Of a stretch of DNA of 41,683 bases, positions 16,744 to 24,860 are shown piece after piece (the stretch's first letter is position 1; every line of letters begins with the position of its first letter). The position numbers and the translations under genes were made by a program. Source of the DNA: JBELHJ01 sp042091495 (lineage in GTDB: Bacteria > Bacteroidota > Bacteroidia > Flavobacteriales > Flavobacteriaceae); NCBI GenBank assembly GCA_042091495.1, contig JBELHJ010000018.1, forward strand, positions 1-41,683, read 5' to 3'. The notes beneath the pieces are model-generated. The model did no database searches. It was not told the origin of the DNA and saw only the letters and a program-made list of their open reading frames with translations.

Positions 16744-17673
16744 ATGTCTTTTTATCTCATCCCGTATATTGTTTTTGGACTATTTATAATAATTGCAGCT
16801 CTGTTTGTCGTTAAACAACAAACTGCAGCAATTATAGAGCGCTTTGGAAAATTTCAAAGCATCAGACAATCTGGTTTACATTTTAAAATTCCTCTAATTG
16901 ATAGAATCTCAGGACGATTAAGTTTGAAAATTCAACAATTGGATGTTATTGTTGAGACCAAGACTTTAGATGATGTGTTTGTTAGACTAAAAGTCTCTGT
17001 ACAGTTTAAAGTTATTAAAGATAAAGTCTATGATGCTTTTTATAAACTAGATTATCCTCACGATCAAATTACATCTTATGTTTTTGATGTGGTAAGAGCT
17101 GAAGTTCCAAAAATGCGTCTTGATGATGTTTTTGTTAAAAAAGATGATATTGCTATTGCCGTTAAATCAGAACTTAATGATGCTATGCAAGAATATGGAT
17201 ATGACATCATAAAAACTTTAGTTACAGATATTGATCCGGATGCACAGGTTAAGGAAGCTATGAATAGAATTAACGCTGCAGAACGCGAAAAAGTTGCTGC
17301 ACAATTTGAAGGTGATGCACAACGTATTTTAATTGTTGAAAAAGCTAAAGCAGAAGCTGAAAGTAAACGTCTTCAAGGGCAGGGTATTGCAGATCAAAGA
17401 AGAGAAATTGCAAGAGGGCTTGAGGAGTCTGTTGAAGTGCTAAATAAAGTTGGTATTAATTCACAGGAGGCTTCGGCTTTAATTGTAGTTACACAACACT
17501 ATGATACGCTTCAAGCTATTGGGGGAGAAACTAACAGTAACCTTATATTGTTACCAAACTCACCTCAAGCAGGGAGTAACATGCTTAATGATATGGTTGC
17601 TAGTTTTACGGCAAGTAATCAAATTGGCGAAGCCATGAAAGAGAAAAAAAATAAACCCAATACAGACGCTTAA
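16744..17673 (+). CDS. SPFH/Band 7 domain protein (stomatin/slipin-like)
   Basis: The 309-residue product has one N-terminal membrane segment (about residues 5-24, IPYIVFGLFIIIAALFVV) followed by a Band 7/SPFH domain: QQTAAIIERFGKFQSIRQSGLHFKIP, then the helix with NAAEREKVAAQFEGDAQRI and the Ala/Glu-rich AKAEAESKRLQGQGIA. Stomatin-like proteins form membrane-bound oligomeric cages thought to organise lipid domains and membrane proteases. Often a partner NfeD gene is adjacent; none is here. It lies alone between two terminators, so it is probably transcribed as a single gene. No exact TAnnTTTG was found upstream. Confidence 0.9.
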   Translation: MSFYLIPYIVFGLFIIIAALFVVKQQTAAIIERFGKFQSIRQSGLHFKIPLIDRISGRLSLKIQQLDVIVETKTLDDVFVRLKVSVQFKVIKDKVYDAFYKLDYPHDQITSYVFDVVRAEVPKMRLDDVFVKKDDIAIAVKSELNDAMQEYGYDIIKTLVTDIDPDAQVKEAMNRINAAEREKVAAQFEGDAQRILIVEKAKAEAESKRLQGQGIADQRREIARGLEESVEVLNKVGINSQEASALIVVTQHYDTLQAIGGETNSNLILLPNSPQAGSNMLNDMVASFTASNQIGEAMKEKKNKPNTDA

Positions 17674-17704
17674 AAAAAGCCTCCTATAAAAGGAGGCTTT
17701 TTTA
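17672..17704. terminator. Bidirectional terminator between the slipin gene and glnS
   Basis: The ten-base stem AAAGCCTCCT / AGGAGGCTTT with the loop ATAAA has an A run on one side and a T run on the other. It sits between two convergent genes. Confidence 0.9.
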
Positions 17705-19756
17705 TAATATCTTTTTTATTTCTTTTGCTATAGATGCAATTTTTTCATTATCATCATCAATAGCACTAGCTACATAATCTTTTATAATTTCATTTGATTT
17801 ATAAACTCCAGAAGACAAAGCTGCTTTTAAAGCTATAACAGTAGCTATTCTTGTACCAACTTTCTTTTTAGCAGTATTGAACAAAGGAGTAATGTCTTCA
17901 AAAGATGTGTCCTTTGCTAATTGTTCTATCTTTAAAACAGTAACATTAAACTTGTCATCTGGTAAATTTGTTAACTTCTTACCCAACTGCTTAATAACTT
18001 CAATAGCTGGTTTTTCGTGTTGCGTTTTATTTTTAGCTGGAAAGTTATTTATCTTTTCTTGTGGTTTAGAAACCTGCTTGCCCCAAGTGTCTTTCAATCC
18101 AACCGTTTTGTTAAAAATAATTTGACCTGAATTCGAATCTTTATCAACATTATAATATCCTAGACGTGTAAATTGAAAAGCTTCAAGAACCTTTGCTTTT
18201 TTTAAACTGGGTTCACAAAATGCTTTTCTAACTTTTAATGAATTAGGGTTTAGGTAAGTTGTAAAATCAACACTAGAGTCTGCATCCGGAGATTCATTGT
18301 TGAATAAACGATCATACTCTCTTACTTCTGCTTCAAAAGCATGAGCTATAGAAACCCAGTGCAATGTTCCTTTAACTTTTCTTAAACTAGCTTCAGATCC
18401 GCTACCACTTAAACTGTCTATATCATAAGTACAATGCACCTCTTTAATTAATCCATTATTATCCTTGACTACACTTTCTGCTTTTATGATATAAGCGTTT
18501 TTTAAACGCACTTCTTTACCTATAGTAAGTCTGAAAAACTTTCGATTAGCCTCTTCTTTAAAATCATCGCGTTCTATGTAAAGTTCTTTAGAAAAAGGAA
18601 TTTCTCTAAATCCTGAATTTTCGAGTTCTGGGTTAATCTCAGCTTGTAATAATTCAACTTTATCATCAGGATAATTGGTAATAATTAATTTGATAGGGTC
18701 TAAAACAGCCATTACCCTACTCGCATATTTATTAAGATCTTCTCTTACACATGACTCTAACAACGATACATCTATGACATTTTCACGTTTAGATACCCCT
18801 ACTTTATCAACAAAATTTCTTAAAGATTGTGGTGTGTAACCACGTCTTCTAAGGCCAGAAATGGTTGGCATTCTTGGATCATCCCACCCAGAAACTATTC
18901 CATCATCAACCAACCTTAAAAGTTTTCGCTTACTCATTACTGTATAACTGAGGTTTAAACGAGAAAATTCACGTTGTTTAGGTGGGTTTTTATACGCTTT
19001 TGAAGCATGAGGGTATACCTGTTCTAAAAACCAATTATAAAGCTCTCTATGAGGCTTAAATTCAAGAGAACATAATGAGTGTGAAATTTGTTCAATATAA
19101 TCCGACTCGCCATGCGTCCAGTCATACATTGGGTAAATACACCAATCTGATCCCGTTCTGTGATGATCTTTGTGTAAGATTCTATACATCAAAGGATCTC
19201 TCATTAACATGTTGGGATGGGACATATCTATTTTAGCTCTTAAAACATGAGACCCTCCTGGATGAACACCATCTTTCATTTCTTGAAATAATCTTAAATT
19301 TTCATCTACAGATCTTTCTCTAAATGGGCTAGGCTTACCTGCCTGAGTTGGTGTCCCTTTTTGAATTGCCATATCCTCTGAAGATTGAGAATCAACATAA
19401 GCTTTACCCTCTTTTATTAAAATAATTGCCCAATCATATAAAATTTGAAAATAATCTGAAGAGTAACATTCTTCTGCCCAGTTATGACCCAACCAAGTAA
19501 CATCTTTTTTAATAGCATCTACATATTCCTGATCTTCTTTTGCTGGATTAGTATCGTCAAACCTTAAGTTAACTGGTGCATTATACTTCAAACCCAAACC
19601 AAAGCTTATACCAATAGCTTTAGTATGGCCAATATGGAGATACCCATTAGGTTCTGGAGGAAATCTAAATCGCAGCGCATCTGAAGATAAACCGTTTTTC
19701 AAATCTTCTTCTATAATGTGTTCTATAAAGTTGAGTGATTTTGTAACTTCTGACAT
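17702..19756 (-). CDS. glnS: Glutamine--tRNA ligase with a C-terminal extension
   Basis: The product charges tRNA-Gln directly. From the ATG at 19756 it has 684 residues. Residues 1-558 match the usual GlnRS length: FPPEPNGYLHIGH (HIGH motif at 41-44), VMSKRKL (KMSKS motif), the GWDDPRMPTISGLRRRGY segment and the C-terminal beta-barrel anticodon domain ending FNKTVGLKDTW. A further 126 residues follow, with a Lys/Gln-rich linker and a helical block (IEVIKQLGKKLTNLPDD, VGTRIATVIALKAAL). Some bacterial GlnRSs carry a YqeY domain here, but I cannot confirm that identity. A longer frame to 19795 is rejected because the promoter at 19775-19782 lies inside it. Confidence 0.95.
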   Translation of the reverse strand: MSEVTKSLNFIEHIIEEDLKNGLSSDALRFRFPPEPNGYLHIGHTKAIGISFGLGLKYNAPVNLRFDDTNPAKEDQEYVDAIKKDVTWLGHNWAEECYSSDYFQILYDWAIILIKEGKAYVDSQSSEDMAIQKGTPTQAGKPSPFRERSVDENLRLFQEMKDGVHPGGSHVLRAKIDMSHPNMLMRDPLMYRILHKDHHRTGSDWCIYPMYDWTHGESDYIEQISHSLCSLEFKPHRELYNWFLEQVYPHASKAYKNPPKQREFSRLNLSYTVMSKRKLLRLVDDGIVSGWDDPRMPTISGLRRRGYTPQSLRNFVDKVGVSKRENVIDVSLLESCVREDLNKYASRVMAVLDPIKLIITNYPDDKVELLQAEINPELENSGFREIPFSKELYIERDDFKEEANRKFFRLTIGKEVRLKNAYIIKAESVVKDNNGLIKEVHCTYDIDSLSGSGSEASLRKVKGTLHWVSIAHAFEAEVREYDRLFNNESPDADSSVDFTTYLNPNSLKVRKAFCEPSLKKAKVLEAFQFTRLGYYNVDKDSNSGQIIFNKTVGLKDTWGKQVSKPQEKINNFPAKNKTQHEKPAIEVIKQLGKKLTNLPDDKFNVTVLKIEQLAKDTSFEDITPLFNTAKKKVGTRIATVIALKAALSSGVYKSNEIIKDYVASAIDDDNEKIASIAKEIKKIL

Positions 19757-19774
19757 GTAATTAAAAATAAATGG

Positions 19775-19782
19775 CAAAGTTA
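19775..19782 (-). promoter_or_regulatory. Promoter -7 element of glnS
   Basis: TAACTTTG on the minus strand, an exact TAnnTTTG match, 18 bases before the ATG at 19756. It fixes that ATG as the start rather than the one at 19795. Confidence 0.55.
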
Positions 19783-19796
19783 TTAAATAATGCATA

Positions 19797-19804
19797 TATA
19801 TTTG
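19797..19804 (+). promoter_or_regulatory. Promoter -7 element of folB
   Basis: TATATTTG, an exact TAnnTTTG match, 16 bases before the folB TTG start and back to back with the glnS promoter. Confidence 0.55.
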
Positions 19805-19820
19805 CTTAAAATATAAGGTT

Positions 19821-20183
19821 TTGGGAATTATAAAAGTTACAGATATTAAGGTGTTTGCTCATCATGGGTGTTTAAAAGAAGAAACTATCATAGGAAGTGA
19901 TTACAGGGTTGATGTAGAAGTAGAAGCAAACCTAATAACGTCGGCTAAATCAGATGAGTTAAAAGATACCGTTGATTATGTTTTAATTAATAGAATTGTA
20001 AAGGAGGAAATGAATATTCCAGTAAAACTTCTTGAAACTGTCGCACTAAAAATAATTAATCGTATTTTTAAAGAAAGTAGCTTAGTTAGTAAAGCAGAGG
20101 TTGCTGTAAGCAAAATAAATCCTCCTATTGGTGGTGATGTAAAAGAAGTTACTATTATAATGAGTGATGAAAGAAAAATTTAG
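19821..20183 (+). CDS. folB: Dihydroneopterin aldolase
   Basis: The 120-residue product is a single FolB domain, which converts 7,8-dihydroneopterin to 6-hydroxymethyl-7,8-dihydropterin and glycolaldehyde in folate synthesis. Family features are VFAHHGCLKEE near the start, GSDYRVDVEVEA, DTVDYVLI, the active-site Glu segment LLETVA and the catalytic Lys segment VSKINPPIGG. The start is taken as TTG at 19821, giving MGIIKVTDIKVFAHHG, which agrees with the family N-terminus and with the promoter 16 bases upstream. It is divergent from glnS and followed by tRNA-Cys, which has its own promoter match. Confidence 0.92.
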   Translation: MGIIKVTDIKVFAHHGCLKEETIIGSDYRVDVEVEANLITSAKSDELKDTVDYVLINRIVKEEMNIPVKLLETVALKIINRIFKESSLVSKAEVAVSKINPPIGGDVKEVTIIMSDERKI

Positions 20184-20211
20184 GATTATTAGTTAAATTT
20201 TAAATTTTTAA

Positions 20212-20219
20212 TACATTTG
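20212..20219 (+). promoter_or_regulatory. Promoter -7 element of tRNA-Cys
   Basis: TACATTTG is an exact TAnnTTTG match 15 bases before the mature tRNA 5' end. Confidence 0.5.
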
Positions 20220-20234
20220 CAAACGCCTAAACAA

Positions 20235-20305
20235 GGCGTCGTGGCCGAGTGGCTAGGCAGAGGTCTGCAAAACCTTGTACAGCGGTTCGAATCCGCTCGA
20301 CGCCT
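20235..20305 (+). tRNA. tRNA-Cys (GCA)
   Basis: A seven-base acceptor stem (GGCGTCG with CGACGCC), a D arm, the anticodon loop CTGCAAA with GCA at 20267-20269, and a T arm with GGTTCGAATCC are all present. The discriminator base is U, as expected for tRNA-Cys. The CCA end is not encoded. A terminator follows within ten bases. Confidence 0.95.
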
Positions 20306-20312
20306 CAAAAAA

Positions 20313-20342
20313 AAAAGACTATCATTTTGATAGTCTTTTTTA
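20313..20342. terminator. Bidirectional terminator between tRNA-Cys and the LysE gene
   Basis: The stem AAAGACTATCA / TGATAGTCTTT with a TTT loop has A and T runs on either side; the LysE-family gene ends at 20343 on the other strand. Confidence 0.9.
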
Positions 20343-21014
20343 TTAAAATACTTCTTTAATGTTTTGCTGAATCAAAGTTTTACTCTCAGGGAATAAGCCT
20401 TGCACTACCAAAATAATTCCAAATACTAAAATAGTTAGAGCCACCAATTTCTTAGTCTTGTAAATACGTTTAGGGGTTAATTTGTTTTTAATTTGTTTTG
20501 CTACAATAATTTTGAAAATATCAGTAATAAAATATGTAATAATCATTGATGTTATAAATAAAATAACACCCTGCTGTGATGAAGTAATTGAATTTGCAAC
20601 AACAATAAATCCAAGCCAACCTAACAAAACACCAATATTTATAAAATTTAAAAAAAACCCTTTTATAAATAACTGTATGTAGTTTTTTTGAATTTTAACC
20701 TTTTGGTATTCTTTAACTATAGATCTAAAAGATTTTGAGGTTTTTATGAAGGAAATAACACCATAAAAAAACAAAATAACACCTCCTAATATTAAAAAAT
20801 TAGAATCTTTTTTAAATGTTTCTATAAGTTTACTTGTACTAAAAAAAGCAACTGTTACAAAAATAATATCAGCTAAAACAACTCCTAAATCAAAAACTAT
20901 TGCAGCTTTAAAACCTTTAGTTGCACTTGTTTCTAACAACACAAAGAAAACTGGACCAACAGTAAATGCTAGGATAATTCCAAATGGAATAGCAGCTAAG
21001 ATATCATCAAACAT
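20343..21014 (-). CDS. LysE family transporter
   Basis: The 223-residue product has about six hydrophobic segments and the LysE/RhtB N-terminal pattern IPFGIILAFTVGPVFFVLLETSATKGFKAA, with the small-residue GPVFF motif in the first helix. Members export amino acids (lysine, arginine, homoserine, threonine and others) across the inner membrane; the substrate here cannot be told. The gene starts five bases after the head-GIN gene stop and should be the last gene of the rnr - head-GIN - LysE run. Codons are almost entirely A/T at the third position, like its neighbours but unlike the 34-40 kb genes. Confidence 0.88.
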   Translation of the reverse strand: MFDDILAAIPFGIILAFTVGPVFFVLLETSATKGFKAAIVFDLGVVLADIIFVTVAFFSTSKLIETFKKDSNFLILGGVILFFYGVISFIKTSKSFRSIVKEYQKVKIQKNYIQLFIKGFFLNFINIGVLLGWLGFIVVANSITSSQQGVILFITSMIITYFITDIFKIIVAKQIKNKLTPKRIYKTKKLVALTILVFGIILVVQGLFPESKTLIQQNIKEVF

Positions 21015-21019
21015 TAGAT

Positions 21020-21694
21020 TTATTTAACTATGTGAATTTTCCCTCCAAAGGTAGTTTTTTTATCAATATTTTTTGGATTTCCATACACATAGATGTTACC
21101 GCCGCCTGTTATTTTAGAAGTGTTTGAATTGGATGAATTAATTTCTATTTCACCTCCTGTTAAAATTGTAGTTTTTGAATCTTGTGATATTAAATCTTTT
21201 GCATCACATTTACCGCCTGTATTAACAGTAATATTTATTTTTTTGCTTTTTCCTGATAACTTAACTTCACCACCTGTAAAAGATTTTATATTAACTAGTT
21301 TAGTGTCTATAGTTAAATCAATTACACCTCCTTCTTGAGTATTTAATTCTAATTCAAATTGATCTATAATCTCTTTTGAATGAACTTCACCTCCCTCATT
21401 TACATCAATAATATCTATAGAGTTATAATGTAATAAAATTTTAATATCCTGTCCACCAAGAAGGTTATCAAAATCAGTTCTAATTTTTAGAATTCCATTT
21501 TTATTTATTATATCCAGTTTATCATCAAATTCTGAATTAACAAATAATTTATTAGTATCTGATTTTATTAACTCTACTTCTATCCTGTCAAATACTTTTA
21601 AAGTGTGAAATTCACCTATGTTTTTTTCTTGTAAATCTTGCGCAAATAAATTATTTATAAAACTTATAAAAAATAAAATATGTAGTAGTCTCAT
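21020..21694 (-). CDS. Head-GIN (DUF2807) domain secreted protein
   Basis: The 224-residue product from the ATG at 21694 has a signal peptide (MRLLHILFFISFINNLFAQ) and then a DUF2807 head-GIN domain: FDRIEVELIKSD, and repeated Gly-Gly turns (VNEGGEVHS, TQEGGVID, FTGGEVKLSG, NTGGKCDA, LTGGEIEIN, ITGGGNIYVYG) that suggest a right-handed beta-helix. The domain is common in Bacteroidota and may mediate surface interaction; no enzymatic function is known. An upstream ATG at 21712 would overlap the rnr coding sequence and is not preferred; GGAGAA inside the end of rnr can act as ribosome-binding site for the ATG at 21694, four bases after the rnr stop. Confidence 0.85.
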   Translation of the reverse strand: MRLLHILFFISFINNLFAQDLQEKNIGEFHTLKVFDRIEVELIKSDTNKLFVNSEFDDKLDIINKNGILKIRTDFDNLLGGQDIKILLHYNSIDIIDVNEGGEVHSKEIIDQFELELNTQEGGVIDLTIDTKLVNIKSFTGGEVKLSGKSKKINITVNTGGKCDAKDLISQDSKTTILTGGEIEINSSNSNTSKITGGGNIYVYGNPKNIDKKTTFGGKIHIVK

Positions 21695-21698
21695 TGTA

Positions 21699-23885
21699 TT
21701 ATTTTTCTCCAATTAAATTAAAATCCAAATGCTTTTTTATTAAGTCTGTTGACTTTACAGTAACAATAACCTCATCTCCTAATTGATATATATGTTTTGT
21801 ATCTCTTCCTACTAAAGCATATTGAGATTCATCAAATTCATAATAATCATCTTTAATATCTCTTATTCTAACCATACCCTCACATTTATTTGATATTATT
21901 TCTACATAAATACCCCAATCTGTAACACCTGAGATTACACCAACAAATTCTTCATTTTTATGATCTTGCATAAATTTAATTTGCATATATTTTATAGAAT
22001 CACGCTCCGCTTTTGTGGATAAATGTTCCATATGACTAGCGTGTTTACATTTATCTTCATAAACTTCTTCTGAATATGATTTATGTCCATCTAAATAAGA
22101 TTGAAGCAACCTGTGAACCATTACGTCAGGGTAGCGTCTAATAGGTGAAGTAAAATGAGAATAATATTCAAATGCTAAACCATAATGACCAATGTTTTGA
22201 GTTGTATATTCTGCCTTACTCATACTTCTAATAGCGAGTGTATCAACAAGATTTTGAGCTTTTGAACCTTCAACATCTTTTAGTAATTTATTTAACGCAT
22301 TTGAAACAGTATTTACGCTATCAATTTTAAATTTAAAACCAAATTTTGAAACAATATTTTGTAAAGCTATAAGTTTTGTATCATCAGGCTCATCATGAAC
22401 TCTATAAACAAATGTTTTTACTGGTTTTTGTTTTCCTATAAATTCTGCGACTTTCTTATTAGCAAGTAACATAAATTCTTCAATTAATTTATTAGCATCT
22501 TTACTGGTTTTAAAATAAACTCCTGTTGGATTATTAGTATCGTCTAAATTAAATTTAACCTCAACCTTATCAAATGAAATTGCACCTGATTTCATTCTTT
22601 GAGATCTCATAATAATTGCTAATTCATTTAATTTTAAAATTGCCTTTTTTATATCATCTTTTATTTCATAAGTAACTCCAGTAAGAGAAACATTATCAGA
22701 AATTATATTGGATTTAGTTTCAATTACTTCTTGTGCTTCTTCATAAGCAAATCTTGCATCACTATATGTAACTGTTCTTCCAAACCATTCATCAATAACT
22801 TCAGCTTTATTATTAATTTTAAATACTGCAGAAAATGTAAATTTTTCTTCTTGAGGTCTTAATGAACATGCATAGTTAGAAAGTACTTCAGGCAACATAG
22901 GAACTACCCTATCTACTAAATAAACAGAGGTTGCTCTTTCAAAAGCTTCTTCATCTAAAATTGTATCTGGTTGCACGTAATACGATACATCAGCTATATG
23001 AATACCCACCTCGTAAATATCCTCTCCTAAAATTTTAAAGGATAGGGCATCATCAAAATCTTTAGCATCTTTAGGATCTATAGTAAATGTTAAATCTGAT
23101 CGCATATCCCTTCGTTTTGCAATCTCTTTTTTAGTTATAGATGTATTAATAGATGATGCAAAATCAAGTACTTCATTAGGAAAATCATAAGGTAAACCAT
23201 AGTCAGCCAGTATAGCATGAATTTCTGTATTATGCTCACCTGGTTTACCTAAAACCTTATTAACTTTACCATATGGAGAACTTGCTTTTTCAGGCCAATC
23301 TTGTAAAGCAACTAAAACCTTATCACCATCTTCTGCTTTGTTTATTTTATTTAAAGGAATAAAAATGTCTTTGTACATTTTCTTGTCGTCAGTAATAACA
23401 AAAGCGTAAGATTTATGAATTTGAATAACACCAACATAAGATGATTTAGCGCGTTTTATAATTTGTGTTACCTCCCCTTCTAATCTACCATTGCGTCTTC
23501 TTTTAAATACATAAAACTCTACTTCATCTAAATGTAAAGCTTTATTTAAATTGTTAGAACCAATATAAATATCATCATCAAACGCTTCACATATAATATA
23601 TCCACTTCCTTTAGCATTAACTTCAATAATTCCTGTGTGGTAATCTGAATTTATTATCGCTTTAAATTTACCTCTTTCAACCTCTTCAATTTCATTTTTA
23701 GATTTAAGAAGTTGCAATTTTTTTATTATTTGATTGCGACTGTGAGAATCATTTACATTTAAATGTGCAGCAATTTGCTTGTAATTGTAAGTTTTAGATC
23801 TATTAGATCGTATTAATTTTAAAATTAGAGCAGATAAATTTTCAATCCCTTTTTTCTTTCTGTTATCTTTTTTTCTTCTTTTCAT
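21699..23885 (-). CDS. rnr: Ribonuclease R
   Basis: The 728-residue product is a 3' to 5' exoribonuclease of the RNase II/R family that degrades structured RNA. It has an N-terminal winged-helix-like region, cold-shock-type OB domains (for example GYIICEAFDDDIYIG near residue 95), the RNB catalytic domain with DPKDAKDFDDAL near residue 267 carrying the metal-binding aspartates and HIADVSYYV, and a C-terminal S1 domain (GVISGVTDWGIYVEI). Length is typical for RNase R. A TAGATTTG promoter element lies at 23911-23918. The gene starts the leftward operon with the head-GIN and LysE genes and is divergent from rpiB across an unusual AT-rich region. Confidence 0.96.
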   Translation of the reverse strand: MKRRKKDNRKKKGIENLSALILKLIRSNRSKTYNYKQIAAHLNVNDSHSRNQIIKKLQLLKSKNEIEEVERGKFKAIINSDYHTGIIEVNAKGSGYIICEAFDDDIYIGSNNLNKALHLDEVEFYVFKRRRNGRLEGEVTQIIKRAKSSYVGVIQIHKSYAFVITDDKKMYKDIFIPLNKINKAEDGDKVLVALQDWPEKASSPYGKVNKVLGKPGEHNTEIHAILADYGLPYDFPNEVLDFASSINTSITKKEIAKRRDMRSDLTFTIDPKDAKDFDDALSFKILGEDIYEVGIHIADVSYYVQPDTILDEEAFERATSVYLVDRVVPMLPEVLSNYACSLRPQEEKFTFSAVFKINNKAEVIDEWFGRTVTYSDARFAYEEAQEVIETKSNIISDNVSLTGVTYEIKDDIKKAILKLNELAIIMRSQRMKSGAISFDKVEVKFNLDDTNNPTGVYFKTSKDANKLIEEFMLLANKKVAEFIGKQKPVKTFVYRVHDEPDDTKLIALQNIVSKFGFKFKIDSVNTVSNALNKLLKDVEGSKAQNLVDTLAIRSMSKAEYTTQNIGHYGLAFEYYSHFTSPIRRYPDVMVHRLLQSYLDGHKSYSEEVYEDKCKHASHMEHLSTKAERDSIKYMQIKFMQDHKNEEFVGVISGVTDWGIYVEIISNKCEGMVRIRDIKDDYYEFDESQYALVGRDTKHIYQLGDEVIVTVKSTDLIKKHLDFNLIGEK

Positions 23886-24428
23886 CTATTTAGCTCTAAG
23901 TAATCAAAAACAAATCTATACTTTAATTAATTAAACATCTACCATATTTATAAACTTTATAAACAAGTCTATAATTAATAAGCCTTTTTCTTTTTTTAAA
24001 TTAAAATTATAATGGTGCTTATTATTGTTTGTTAATTTCAGGTATACTTTTTTTGATTTAAATTTTTTTTTAAAAATTTAAATATTTGTAAACAATTTAT
24101 TAATAGGTTTTAAAAAGCTTAAATGACTAATTTTATTGATTTTAATATAATATATTAACAGTTGTTTATAGTTATTATCCTATTAATTTTGTGAATTATT
24201 TAATATTTTAAAATGTTTAAAAAAACTATTAAAATAGTTTATAAGTGTTTATAAAAATTAAATAAATAAATTTTGATAACAGGATTATTTTAATCATTAG
24301 GTATTCTTTATTAAAATCAAAATATTTATTATTAATAGTTAATTAAAGAAATTAACACATTATTAATATTATAATTAATCTTTATTAACCAATTAACAAT
24401 ACTTATTTTAGCTTAAAATTTTATAATA
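23886..24428. other. AT-rich intergenic region with repeated TTATAAAC[A/T] 9-mers; speculative origin candidate
   Basis: This 543-base region between divergent rnr and rpiB has no open frame and is strikingly A+T-rich. It contains TTATAAACT and TTATAAACA directly joined (23948-23956, 23957-23965), TTGTAAACA (24086-24094), and on the other strand CTATAAACA (24163-24171), TTATAAACT (24236-24244) and TTATAAACA (24246-24254), so a pair at the left is mirrored by a pair at the right. The 9-mers share TTAT--ACA with the DnaA box TTATCCACA but differ at its two central C positions. This could be an origin with diverged boxes, an operator array, or simply AT-rich sequence. Confidence 0.35.
23911..23918 (-). 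promoter_or_regulatory. Promoter -7 element of rnr
   Basis: TAGATTTG on the minus strand, an exact TAnnTTTG match, 25 bases before the rnr ATG. Confidence 0.5.
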
Positions 24429-24860
24429 ATGAAAATATCAATTGGTAATGATCACGCTGGAACAGTATATAAAGAGTCTATATTATTATTATTAAAAAAT
24501 TTAGGACATGAAGTAAAAAATTATGGAACCAATTCTGAAACTAGTGTAGACTACCCTGATTTTATTCATCCTGTTGCAAAAGATGTACATTCTAATATTT
24601 CTAATTTAGGAATTATAATATGTGGAAGCGGTAATGGTGCAAACATGACTGCTAATAAATACAGTAAAGTAAGATCCGCACTTTGCTGGACAAAAGAAAT
24701 AGCAATGTTAGCTAAATCTCATAATAACGCTAATATATTAAGTATTCCAGCACGATTTACATCTTTAGAACAAGCGAAACAAATTGTAGAAGTTTTTCTT
24801 AATACGCCTTTTGAAGGAGGGAGACATCAAAATAGAATTGATAAAATTCCATGTCATTAA
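24429..24860 (+). CDS. rpiB: Ribose 5-phosphate isomerase B
   Basis: The 143-residue product is a RpiB/LacAB-family isomerase, interconverting ribose 5-phosphate and ribulose 5-phosphate in the pentose phosphate pathway. Family features are GNDHAGTVYKE at the start, VDYPDFIHPVA near residue 40 and the active-site loop ICGSGNGANMTANK near residue 64, with the catalytic Cys. The length is typical. Its last ten bases overlap the start of the CDF transporter gene, so the two are translated from one message. No exact TAnnTTTG was found near the start, which leaves its promoter in the AT-rich upstream region unidentified. Confidence 0.94.
   Translation: MKISIGNDHAGTVYKESILLLLKNLGHEVKNYGTNSETSVDYPDFIHPVAKDVHSNISNLGIIICGSGNGANMTANKYSKVRSALCWTKEIAMLAKSHNNANILSIPARFTSLEQAKQIVEVFLNTPFEGGRHQNRIDKIPCH

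Noticed and set aside
21695..21712. Upstream start for the head-GIN protein (MEKNNT extension)
   Set aside because: It overlaps rnr and spoils the signal peptide; GGAGAA points to the ATG at 21694.
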